This document shows positions 1-8,700 of a DNA stretch of 46,121 bases, in pieces. The DNA is taken from the NCBI GenBank assembly GCA_036657595.1, contig JAVXFZ010000016.1:1-46121 (forward strand), in the 5' to 3' direction. The notes under the pieces are model-generated. The model had not been told where the DNA came from, ran no database searches, and was given only the letters and a program-made list of their open reading frames with translations. A program made the position numbers and the translations under genes. Source of the DNA: Odoribacter sp036657595. Its GTDB lineage: Bacteria > Bacteroidota > Bacteroidia > Bacteroidales > Marinifilaceae. Position 1 is the first letter of the stretch. Each line of letters opens with the position of its first letter.

Positions 1-196
1 TGCGAGGAGCCCCGCGCCAGCCGTGCCATTGATCCCGGAAATTACCGGAAACATTCACATATCGGGAGGATCCGGTGACAGCCGGATTATATGCCAACCG
101 ATTCAACATGTGCTGACTGAACAGAACATCATTTTGAGCTTTTGCTGATACGATAGCCGTCAGGATGACCATTCCGATACAAATGATACGCCTCAT
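1..196 (-). CDS. PorP/SprF family T9SS outer-membrane protein (5' part only)
   Basis: Only the first 65 codons lie in the window; the gene continues past position 1. The translation starts MRRIICIGMVILTAIVSAKAQ, a clear signal peptide, and continues with FSQHMLNRLAYNPAVTGSSR, which matches the conserved N-terminus of PorP/SprF proteins (pattern FSQYMFNxLxxNPAxAG). Family knowledge: PorP/SprF are outer-membrane beta-barrels that act as T9SS partners, often one per large surface protein carrying a type B sorting domain. The ATG at 196-194 overlaps the TGA (195-193) of the upstream gene in an ATGA arrangement, so translation is probably coupled. It is the fifth gene of the operon that begins at 15071. 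Assignment is firm for family; the partner being the product of 2136-3611 is inferred from linkage. Confidence 0.88.
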   Translation of the reverse strand, partial: MRRIICIGMVILTAIVSAKAQNDVLFSQHMLNRLAYNPAVTGSSRYVNVSGNFRDQWHGWRGAPR

Positions 197-2118
197 TCCG
201 TTACTTTTTTAATAAAACAATCAGTAGCCACCCCCGCTTCTTTTAATAGAGAGGCTACTTGTCGTGCTTCTTCTTCTGAAGCATACACACCGAGATAAAA
301 ACGGTGTCCCCCGTCTTCGCCTCGATACATCACTACCTCTTTTCCGGTTAGCTTCAACATTTGAGAAGCCATGTCATAACTGATAATCTTTGATTGCATC
401 AACATCGCTACTTGAACCCACCAGCCCGGATCGCTCAATTCTCCCATTTTCCCTTTCAGCGAATAGGGTAAATCGGCATTTTGCAATATCTCTTTTAAAG
501 TCATCTCTTGCGAGGGACTCACACTGTCCCCGACAACACCTTCTCTTACCGCTCTTGTGGAGGCAACATCTACCGCCTCTTCTTTCAGAAGGCTCATCGT
601 TTCCATAAAATAAGCTTTTTCCAAGCGGTTTTGTTCTCCGCTGAAGGGCTTTTGCAGATAGCTGTCTGCTCGAATCTCCTCAGTGATCGGTTGATAGCCG
701 GGTGCTGTAATTGTCAGCCGGTGGCGGATGCCGTTTGGCAACATCAAACTGAAGTTTCCTTCCTCATCTACCGGAATAAGAACATCTTCGCCTTCTGTAA
801 TTAAATGCACACAGGCATTCGACAACACCTGCTCCTTCTCTTTGCTTTTGATGCTACCTCGTAGTTCAATCATATAAGTCTGAATTTCAAAGCGGAAAAT
901 ATCGTCACTTTGCTCCTGTATCCGGTTACTGACTAACAAACCACCTTTCCCGTCCTGATGCATAATCAAATTAAAATCATCATACGAACTATTGATCACC
1001 GCTCCGAGATTAAATGCTTCCCCCCAATGATCATTTATTTGTCGTGACAGATAGATATCCAATCCGCCATAGCCGATATGTCCGTCCGAAGCAAAAAACA
1101 AGCTCCCTTCCCAGAGATAAGGAAACACTTCATTCCCCGCCGTATTGATATTTGCACCTAAATTGACCGGTTCTTCCCAACGACCATCAGGGCGGCGGCT
1201 GACCGACCATATATCTGAACCGCCATACCCACCTTCCATTGTCGATGAAAAATAAATACAATTGCCGTTCTCATAAATAAAAGGGTGAGCCATATTATAA
1301 TTTCCCTTGCCGATTTTCAGTATCCCTTTTTCCTGATACTGAAAATTCTTTAATTTAGCCCGGATGATCTGACAATTCATTTGATCTTCCTCACAGCGGG
1401 TACAGAAAAGTTGTTCACTGGCAAGATCGTATGCAAAACTTCCTTCATTTGCTTTCCTTTTAGAAAGCCCTTTGACTTGTACGCCGACTTGATATTCCCC
1501 CTCCTTCAAGGTAGACAGATAAGGTTTTGAATACCCCATACCTGTTCTTAATGACAAATTCCGCTTATGAACCACGTCAATATCTCCCGTTGAAGAATAC
1601 AAAATACCGCCGTGCACAAATAAAATCCCATACTCACTTCCCCGCGTATTGATCAGGGGGAGAGTGCTGATCGTGATATTCGGATTCGTCTGTGGAGCCT
1701 TCATTCCGAAATCGCACGAAGCGATTTGAACAGCGATACGGGGATCATCGGGGACAAATTCTCGATATTGACAGAAGGATTCTTTTGCGGACTGATAACG
1801 ACCCATTACCAAATAAACTTCTCCCAGTGCCTGATACAGATTTGCAATAGATTCCTCTTCGCCTTCTGCTTTTTCAAGCCATTCCTGTGCGCCGGCATAA
1901 TCGCCCATACGCAGACAACAGACGCCTGCTCGAAACAAAATGTTTGCTGCTTCAGGGTGATTCGGATGTTTGACAATTAAGTCTTGATATTTTTCTAAAG
2001 CCTTATAATAAGCTCCTTTTTCAAACCAACGATCTGCCGGACGGATATTTTGTCCGTCCGACAGTCTTGGTAGTAAAAGAAATATGAATAGTCCAAATCC
2101 GTAACAATACTTTTTCAT
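193..2118 (-). CDS. PorE-like TPR / beta-propeller (PD40) / CRD protein with C-terminal SPOR domain
   Basis: The 641-aa protein has a signal peptide (residues 1-22, cleavage near DGQ-N). TPR-like helices follow at about 28-140, then a PD40/WD40-like beta-propeller at about 150-410 with repeats such as YFSSTMEGGYGGSDIW and FFASDGHIGYGGLDIY. A carboxypeptidase-regulatory-like beta-sandwich lies at about 418-490 (ITAPGYQPIT). This order matches PorE, the periplasmic T9SS component, and related proteins found beside PorP/SprF. PorE ends in an OmpA-type peptidoglycan-binding domain, but here the last 80 residues read as a SPOR domain (start WWVQVAMLMQSK, second half FYLGVYASEEEARQVASLLK). SPOR also binds peptidoglycan, preferring denuded glycan. 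The gene begins 17 bp after the type B sorting-domain gene and overlaps porP/sprF by 4 bp. Likely role: anchoring the surface complex to the cell wall (inferred). Confidence 0.82.
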   Translation of the reverse strand: MKKYCYGFGLFIFLLLPRLSDGQNIRPADRWFEKGAYYKALEKYQDLIVKHPNHPEAANILFRAGVCCLRMGDYAGAQEWLEKAEGEEESIANLYQALGEVYLVMGRYQSAKESFCQYREFVPDDPRIAVQIASCDFGMKAPQTNPNITISTLPLINTRGSEYGILFVHGGILYSSTGDIDVVHKRNLSLRTGMGYSKPYLSTLKEGEYQVGVQVKGLSKRKANEGSFAYDLASEQLFCTRCEEDQMNCQIIRAKLKNFQYQEKGILKIGKGNYNMAHPFIYENGNCIYFSSTMEGGYGGSDIWSVSRRPDGRWEEPVNLGANINTAGNEVFPYLWEGSLFFASDGHIGYGGLDIYLSRQINDHWGEAFNLGAVINSSYDDFNLIMHQDGKGGLLVSNRIQEQSDDIFRFEIQTYMIELRGSIKSKEKEQVLSNACVHLITEGEDVLIPVDEEGNFSLMLPNGIRHRLTITAPGYQPITEEIRADSYLQKPFSGEQNRLEKAYFMETMSLLKEEAVDVASTRAVREGVVGDSVSPSQEMTLKEILQNADLPYSLKGKMGELSDPGWWVQVAMLMQSKIISYDMASQMLKLTGKEVVMYRGEDGGHRFYLGVYASEEEARQVASLLKEAGVATDCFIKKVTE

Positions 2119-2135
2119 ACTTGCAAATATACAAC

Positions 2136-3611
2136 TTATTTTCCTGTTTGCACGTATACAAAAAATTTGTACATCACTGGAGTGCCTTCCGGCGTTTTAT
2201 ATTTAATGACATAATAATACGTTGCAGTAGGAACCAATGAACCGTTGTAAGTTCCGTCCCAGCCGTCTTTTCCTTTATACAGTTGACCATTGTTTAAGTC
2301 AAAGACTTCCAGTTCGAACCCTGCAAGCAATCGGTCGTTAATGCCGTCGCCGTTAGGCGTAAATGCATTCGGTAATTGCATCTTCGGTCCATATACTTGA
2401 TCCTCTGCTGTATTTTTACATCCTTCTTTTGAAACCACTGACACTGCTACATCATTCAACTCCTCTTGTCGCCATTCGTAACAGGTCAGCTCGGACCCCT
2501 TCTGTTCGGTTATTTTCCCGTTAAAGCGGAAAACATACTTGTCGTAATGATCCGGCCACGCATTGAGCTTTATTGGTCTCCCGATAGCCATATCGCTATT
2601 CCCTTCTAATTTATCTAACGTAATCTCCGGTAGCGCATTCACGGTCACCGTCGTCGTCTGTTCTTCCGAACAACTTTCCGTCAGTGGTTTAATTCGATAC
2701 GTCACCGTGCCGTTTTCGCCATCTGTCTGTAAGGTTTGACAGATTTCACTGCCGATTCCTTCATTGGTTCCGCTTACTCCATCCGCTGTTTCTGCTTCCC
2801 ATTGAAAATCAATATTCCCCGGTGATAGAGTGATGCGAGTCGTTTCTCCCGAACACAATTCTGTCGTTGAGTTCTCTACCTCGAAAGTAATGCGGGGTTT
2901 CACCGTCACCACCACTTCAAAACTGCCTTCCTTGCTACACGCATCCGCTGTCGTCAAATAGACATACTTCACATCAAGGCTCCGGTTCGTGCTGTTTGTC
3001 AGGATCTCGTGAATATCGCCTACACCATTTGTTGACGTTTCCACAATGCCCTCTACGGCTGACCGTGTCCAGTGGTATTTCTCCGCAGGGCTCTGTCCGT
3101 CCGTTAAACATTGAGGGGTGTAATTCACCGCTTCGCCGCTGCAAATCGTCAAATGGGTACCTACATCGGTTTTGATGATTTCTAATTGAAAGCTCACAAC
3201 ATCTGAATAACAAGCTGTCGAACCTGCTGTAATACCGATCTGCAAATCAAATTCATATTCGCCGGCAGAAATATTTTCCGGTATGGGAATATTCTCTAAT
3301 TGACCGTTCGGTAAATGAGCTGCTTCTATCTGTCCGGTGTATATACTATTCCCGTTCCAACGCCAATTTTCGTTTCTACTGATCAGGCGATAGCAATCAC
3401 CTGACGTCAATCCATAATAAGGAATACTAAATGTCCGGTTATGTTCAGGAATGACTAATTGAAAAACTTTTTCTTCTCTTTCCAAATACCCACAACTTCC
3501 CGATGTTGTTTTAACAAACAACATTAATAGGAACAATAGCTTCACCGCCGGCATTTTTATGCCGTGGTGAAGTTCTTGTTTGATTGTGATATAGTATTTG
3601 AATAAATTCAT
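2136..3611 (-). CDS. Exported Ig/PKD-like protein with T9SS type B (gliding-motility-associated) C-terminal domain
   Basis: The final ~80 residues form a type B T9SS sorting domain (CHU_C/TIGR04131 type): LPNAFTPNGDGINDRLLAGF, then WDGTYNGSLVPTATYYYVIK and FFVYVQTGK at the end. Before it lie an N-terminal domain similar to that of the neighbour at 3645-5684 and about two to three Ig/PKD-like repeats with the CSGE and HWTRSAVEGI signatures. I chose the ATG at 3611-3609, preceded by AGGAG; the frame is open to a TTG at 3632. An alternative ATG at 3554-3552 would give a tighter signal peptide (MPAVKLLFLLMLFVKTTSG) but lies inside a strong hairpin. It is the only protein of the operon with a visible T9SS address, so it should be exported to the surface. 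It lies 33 bp after the preceding gene and 17 bp before the PorE-like gene. Confidence 0.85.
   Translation of the reverse strand: MNLFKYYITIKQELHHGIKMPAVKLLFLLMLFVKTTSGSCGYLEREEKVFQLVIPEHNRTFSIPYYGLTSGDCYRLISRNENWRWNGNSIYTGQIEAAHLPNGQLENIPIPENISAGEYEFDLQIGITAGSTACYSDVVSFQLEIIKTDVGTHLTICSGEAVNYTPQCLTDGQSPAEKYHWTRSAVEGIVETSTNGVGDIHEILTNSTNRSLDVKYVYLTTADACSKEGSFEVVVTVKPRITFEVENSTTELCSGETTRITLSPGNIDFQWEAETADGVSGTNEGIGSEICQTLQTDGENGTVTYRIKPLTESCSEEQTTTVTVNALPEITLDKLEGNSDMAIGRPIKLNAWPDHYDKYVFRFNGKITEQKGSELTCYEWRQEELNDVAVSVVSKEGCKNTAEDQVYGPKMQLPNAFTPNGDGINDRLLAGFELEVFDLNNGQLYKGKDGWDGTYNGSLVPTATYYYVIKYKTPEGTPVMYKFFVYVQTGK
3541..3571 (-). promoter_or_regulatory. Hairpin over an alternative start codon
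   Basis: TTCACC-GC-CGGCAT, loop TTTT, ATGCCG-T-GGTGAA forms two perfect 6-bp stems separated by a small internal loop. On the coding (minus) strand the internal ATG at 3554-3552 lies in the stem. It is within the N-terminal codons of the type B CTD protein if translation starts at 3611, or would occlude initiation if it starts at 3554. Function is not known. Confidence 0.4.
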
Positions 3612-3644
3612 CACTCCTAATTTTACTTTCAATTCAGTTGAAGG

Positions 3645-5684
3645 TTATTTTACGCCCAATTTGAATTTCGGTTTCGGATTGACGGTCACAAGGAACGTTT
3701 GGGTAGCGGTACAGTCTGATGTGCCGATTGTTCCTGTTACTTTTACTACTACTGTCACAACGGTCGTCGCCTTCTCTGCTATTGTCACCTTCGTCAAGGT
3801 AAAATCACCTGTTCCGGAGGCTTTCTTCTTTCCACCTGCAATATCGGTAATCGTCCCACCTACCACTGTCAACTCTGTCGGATTGTATTCAAACTCCCAA
3901 GCGTAGCTAACCGTCGGGCTTGTCACATTTGAACCAAATGTAATTGTTGCCGTTGCATCCTCGCTACATACAGTTTGTGCTTGAACTGCATTGATGGTCA
4001 ATGTCGGATTGACGGTCACCACATACGTTTCTGTTGTAGAGCAATCATTAAATGTTTGTGTTACTTTATAAGTTACCGTTCCGGCGGTTGTTCCGCTATT
4101 GGTCAATTGTTGTTCAATCTTCATTCCTGAAGTGTAATTTATTATTGTCTGAGCACTAAATCCTGATATGTTAGAACCATCGCCTGTTGATTTAGTTGCA
4201 GTCCATTCTATCTGATTCTTCCCGCCTGTTAAGCTTGAAGTGATCGTAACGTTTGTCTTGGTATCACTACAAATAGTTTCTGCCTGTGTTGATAACTTCA
4301 GATCAAGAGCCGGCTGAATCGTCACTGTCACATCCTGTGTGTTCGGACAGCTGTTAGCTGACAAGGTATAGGTATATGTCACCACAATAGGTGCAGTGGA
4401 AGTATTATGTAGCGCCTCGCTGATCGCATCTGTTCCGCTCTTTTCAGTCTCTGTAATTCCTGTGATTGCTGCTCTGTTCCAGTTATAGGTAATACCCGTT
4501 ACATCACTGGTTGGGGTATAATTAACTGTTTCGCCACTGCACACTGCAGCTATCGTTAACGGAGAAGTTAACACCGGTGTCGGGTTCACTACTACTGTTA
4601 CAGGGAATGTCGTTGCGTTCTCACAAGCATCGCTTGCCTTCACTTTATAAATATAGGTGACCGTAATAGGTGCAGTAGTTGTGTTGGTCAATTTTTCGTC
4701 AATATTACCTGTTCCCGTGCCGGCAGCCTCTGTAATTCCGCTTACTGCTGCGCGAGTCCAAGAGAAGGTAGCTCCTGTAACATTACTGGTTGCGGTATAG
4801 GTAGCATTGCTTCCGCTACAAATGGCAAGCATTTCAGTAGCACTGGTCAAAGTTGCCGTAGGCTGAACTGTTACCGTCCATTCTTTTGATTCTCCGATTA
4901 CTTTTGTATTATCGTTTGAGGTATAGTAAGCGATAGGAGTGGCGGTATAGGTGATTTCAACAGCTTTGTCCAAACCGTTCACAATCGTTCCGGTGATAGA
5001 AACACCACTTGCGTAATCCGTCTCTGCGCTGCTGTTAGCTGTAAAGTTTACTTTTGCTGCTTCTTCAGGAGTTAATATTGTCTTAATAACTGCTGTCCAA
5101 ATATATACAATCTTTGCACCTGTGCCTGCCGTGATCTTACCCGTAGCGGCTAAATTACCTGCTACATTACAAACAGGACTTGTTCCTTCAAACGGATCTA
5201 ATACCGGTTTGCCTAAAATGACGACTTGAAAGGAATGTTCTTCTGAGGGACAACCTAATCCTGTCATCGTGATAGTAAAGTCGTACGTACCAGCATCCAA
5301 ACGACCTCCGCCGGTCTTTGTTAATTCAAAAGCAATGACGCCATCTTCACCTGATAGATTACCGGTCGCTCCTTTAGAAATGGTAATGCCGGCAGTTGTT
5401 GCAACGATGTTATAGGTCGTTGCATTCGACATACTATTATAGGGGAGCGATACAGCTGTATGTGTAGCTGTTGAACTTGCCAACTCCTCTGCCTGATAAA
5501 TAGTATACTCCGGTGTGGTGCCCCCTTGAGCTGTTGCTTCGCGCAGACCAAACATCAGGGTTAAACACAAACAAGCGATACATAACGCGCATCGTTTTCC
5601 TGCCTTCTCAAACCAACCGGTTGAGAGTTTTTGATTAGCTACTGACGGTATTCCGCTTTCACTGGTTAATTGTGATTCTTTCAT
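3645..5684 (-). CDS. Exported protein with Ig/PKD-like repeats, no sorting domain
   Basis: The 679-aa protein starts at ATG 5684-5682 (an in-frame TTG two codons upstream is less likely). A long N-region precedes a hydrophobic stretch, CALCIACLCLTLMFGLREA, ending near TAQ-G, so it should be exported by Sec with cleavage around residue 53. After an N-terminal domain (about 55-155, ending GTYDFTITMTGLGCPSEEHS) come about five PKD-like Ig domains, two of them nearly alike with the signatures ICSGSNATYTATSNVTGATF and VCSGETVNYTPTSDVTGITY. Each is rich in Thr and carries one or two Cys. The protein ends VNPKPKFKLGVK with no type A or type B T9SS domain. It lies between the giant beta-helix gene (30 bp) and the type B CTD gene (33 bp). 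It probably takes part in the same surface assembly; how it leaves the periplasm is not visible. Confidence 0.75.
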   Translation of the reverse strand: MKESQLTSESGIPSVANQKLSTGWFEKAGKRCALCIACLCLTLMFGLREATAQGGTTPEYTIYQAEELASSTATHTAVSLPYNSMSNATTYNIVATTAGITISKGATGNLSGEDGVIAFELTKTGGGRLDAGTYDFTITMTGLGCPSEEHSFQVVILGKPVLDPFEGTSPVCNVAGNLAATGKITAGTGAKIVYIWTAVIKTILTPEEAAKVNFTANSSAETDYASGVSITGTIVNGLDKAVEITYTATPIAYYTSNDNTKVIGESKEWTVTVQPTATLTSATEMLAICSGSNATYTATSNVTGATFSWTRAAVSGITEAAGTGTGNIDEKLTNTTTAPITVTYIYKVKASDACENATTFPVTVVVNPTPVLTSPLTIAAVCSGETVNYTPTSDVTGITYNWNRAAITGITETEKSGTDAISEALHNTSTAPIVVTYTYTLSANSCPNTQDVTVTIQPALDLKLSTQAETICSDTKTNVTITSSLTGGKNQIEWTATKSTGDGSNISGFSAQTIINYTSGMKIEQQLTNSGTTAGTVTYKVTQTFNDCSTTETYVVTVNPTLTINAVQAQTVCSEDATATITFGSNVTSPTVSYAWEFEYNPTELTVVGGTITDIAGGKKKASGTGDFTLTKVTIAEKATTVVTVVVKVTGTIGTSDCTATQTFLVTVNPKPKFKLGVK

Positions 5685-5714
5685 AGTCAACTGTATTTAA
5701 ATTTCAATATTAAA

Positions 5715-8700
5715 TTATCTTCTTTTTCCTAATTCAAACACCGGTGTCGGTTTCACCGTAATCTTGCCGGTGGCGCTTTGTCCGCCTGTCGTTAAGGTAT
5801 AACTGCCGGTGATCAGTGGTGATCCGGTGATGATGATCTTTCCATTCTGTACCGCAGTATTGAGTCCATTGCCATTAAAGGAATAATTACCGTTCAACAC
5901 ATAAACAATAGGGACAATCGGATCTCCGGCGCAAATGGTTTGCGCATCCGTACCGGCTGTCTCCGGTTTCAAGGCTGCGAGGGGTCGCACATAAATGGTG
6001 ATCAAGGCTGCGGGCGAACAACCGCTACCACTGCCATTTACAGGAGTAACCCGATAGACAACTTTGTGAAGAGTACTCCCTAAATTCACCAATTTCATCG
6101 CAATGTGTCCTCCCAACAACGCGCCGTCGGCGACGGTGATGTCAGGATCTTGCTGGCTGACTTCCCATTGAAACACCGTAATGCTCGGATCGCCGGCAAT
6201 GCTTAATGGTATATTAGTCACCTCGTTGCTATTCACGGTGTCGCTCTCAACCGCTACAATAGGAGTCACCGCATTTATCCGGACACTTCTTCCTCGTGTA
6301 GGTCCTTCACATATCTGACCGTCTGAGTGTGTCACTGTGGCTGCCACCTCATAAGTATGATCTCCAATCTGGGGGGCATACAATGTGGCGTTAGAGCCAT
6401 TTAACGTATAGTGTGTCGTAGCTAATACTACCCCATTATCGTAAATTTTGTACCCTTCGGCTGCTGCAAGGCTTAGTGTAACATTCTCTCCATCACAGTA
6501 AGAAGACTTATCAGCAGTGACCTTACTTACCTGTCCTACGGCTGGATGTGCCTCCAATAAAATGGCAGCTGTTTTACCACTTGTATAAGTTTTACCCTTG
6601 ATCTTGACCGTAGCAACAATTTCGTAGCGGTGGCTTTCACCTAAGGTAGTAGTCAGGTGAATCGTACTGTCACTCTTCAACCAACTGCTGGGAGTGAATA
6701 CTTTTCCATCCTGATAGACGATATAATTATCTGCTTCCCGTCCGGAAGCCGGTTTTATCTTAATGACAATCTCTCCATTTCCGCATTCGCCATATCCTCT
6801 TACAATACTCGGCGTTCCGATTCCCGGTAAGATACGAACGGGGATCGAATGATCACTTCCCGGACAACCGTTGGCGGTCACGTGATAAATATAATGGGCT
6901 GTGATCGTCTGATCTGTTGTATTGATTAACACCTCGTGAATACTGTCCCGTCCGCTACTTGCTGTATTTGTGCCGGAGGCAGCACGATCCCACGTAAATG
7001 TTGCATTCGGAACATTACACGTCGGAAAATGACGCACAACATCTCCACTGACCACATCTGCGATGCTGACGTTCTGTAAGCTCGGTCGGTCGAATACCGT
7101 GACAAAAGAAGTGTCACTTCTGAAACTCTCGCAATCTTGTCCCGCTTCCCGGTTGATCGTGGCTGTCAATTGATAAGCGTGCTTCCCGGCTGTCGGTTGT
7201 GGGATCGTCACTTGTGCCGACTCCCAACGAACATTCCCGACTACTGCATCCCCTTCATATAATTGATAACTTTTAACATTCGGCACCGGTTCAAATTTAA
7301 GTGTCACATCTGATCCGACACAAACATCTGCTCCTCCGATCAAAATCACCTTGGGGGATGCATAAACAATCACCTTCACCTCGCTCGGTGCGCTCATACA
7401 AAAAGTGGTCATATCCATCCGCACCACCTCATAGATATGCTCTCCGCTCGATAGGTCTCCACTCACCGTCATCGGATCTTTATTGATACCGCTACTGATC
7501 GGTGTCCCTTTCGGTGCCCAATAAATCTCTGTTCCCGCAAAGCCTTGATTTCCTATGGATAAATCTAATGCCACTCCTTCACAGGTCGTTGAATCGCCCG
7601 TGAAAGTCGGCTTTTGTGGGAAAGCTCCCCGCAACGACTCGTATGCACCAATATCTATTCCTGCTCCCCGCACCCGTGGTTTCGTGGCTAAATCCACCGG
7701 ATCCATCACTCCTGAACTTTCACCGGCATCTATCAGACAAGAACCGCAATCCAATTCAAAATTCAACAGCGTTGGATCGGTCACTTCTACAAATCGAGGA
7801 CCTCGCTCATTGTTGTTCACAGCATTCAAAGAAATATTATGATCGCTTGCCCACGCTGCATTCCAAGTTCCTCCGATGGCATTATAACGGATCGTCGGTG
7901 TATTTGCTACGTCCAATTGTTGTCCCGCCTGATTACCCCATATAATCGTATTTTTCAATTCACCGCCTCGTACCAGAACGCTACCGCTATTGTTTACCAC
8001 CGTATTGTTCACAAAATGTCCCTGCTCCATATACAAGACATACCCTGTATTGTGATAAAACAATGAATTTTCTACCCGCATATTCCGTCCGTTCATATAC
8101 AATGCTCCTCCGTCTCCTTCATTTTTGGTAAATATACAATGGTTGATAAATGCGTTGTCATTCTGTATCCATGCTCCGCTACCGTAAAGGCTCCAACCGC
8201 TGCCTCCGCTTTTACCTCCTTGTATAGTAAAACCATCCAACAATACGGCGGATGAACCCTCCATTCTGACCACGTGGTAATTATCCATTCGATTTCCATC
8301 CAAAATAGTCGCATATCTTCGTATATTTCGATCTTCTATCTTAGGGTTCAGCCCGGTTCCGTCATCCGGAAAACCACCGTAAATGTTGATGCCCCCCTTT
8401 TCGATGATAAATGAACGTTCGCGTGTGTCGATGCCCCCTGTTGCCGACTTTGTCGGGATATATTCTCCTTGTGCCACCCAGATTTCTTTTATTCCCGTGA
8501 ATGTAGAGGCTTCCATTGCTTCTATCGCTCCCTGTAAATTGGAGGTCGCTTTTTCCCACGACGAACCGTCACTGAGCAGCGAATTATGTTCCCACGTCCG
8601 TACATACATCCGAGAGAGATTCTGAGCCAATGGAGACCGTTTATATTCATAACTGCCGATATCAATTTGACCATTTTCTTTTCGGAGGATGGCGATCGGT

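Noticed and set aside
3632..5720. Possible frameshifts splitting one giant protein into three
   Set aside because: Both downstream genes have their own convincing signal peptides and 30-33 bp spacers, so three separate exported proteins are more likely than sequencing errors or a broken gene.
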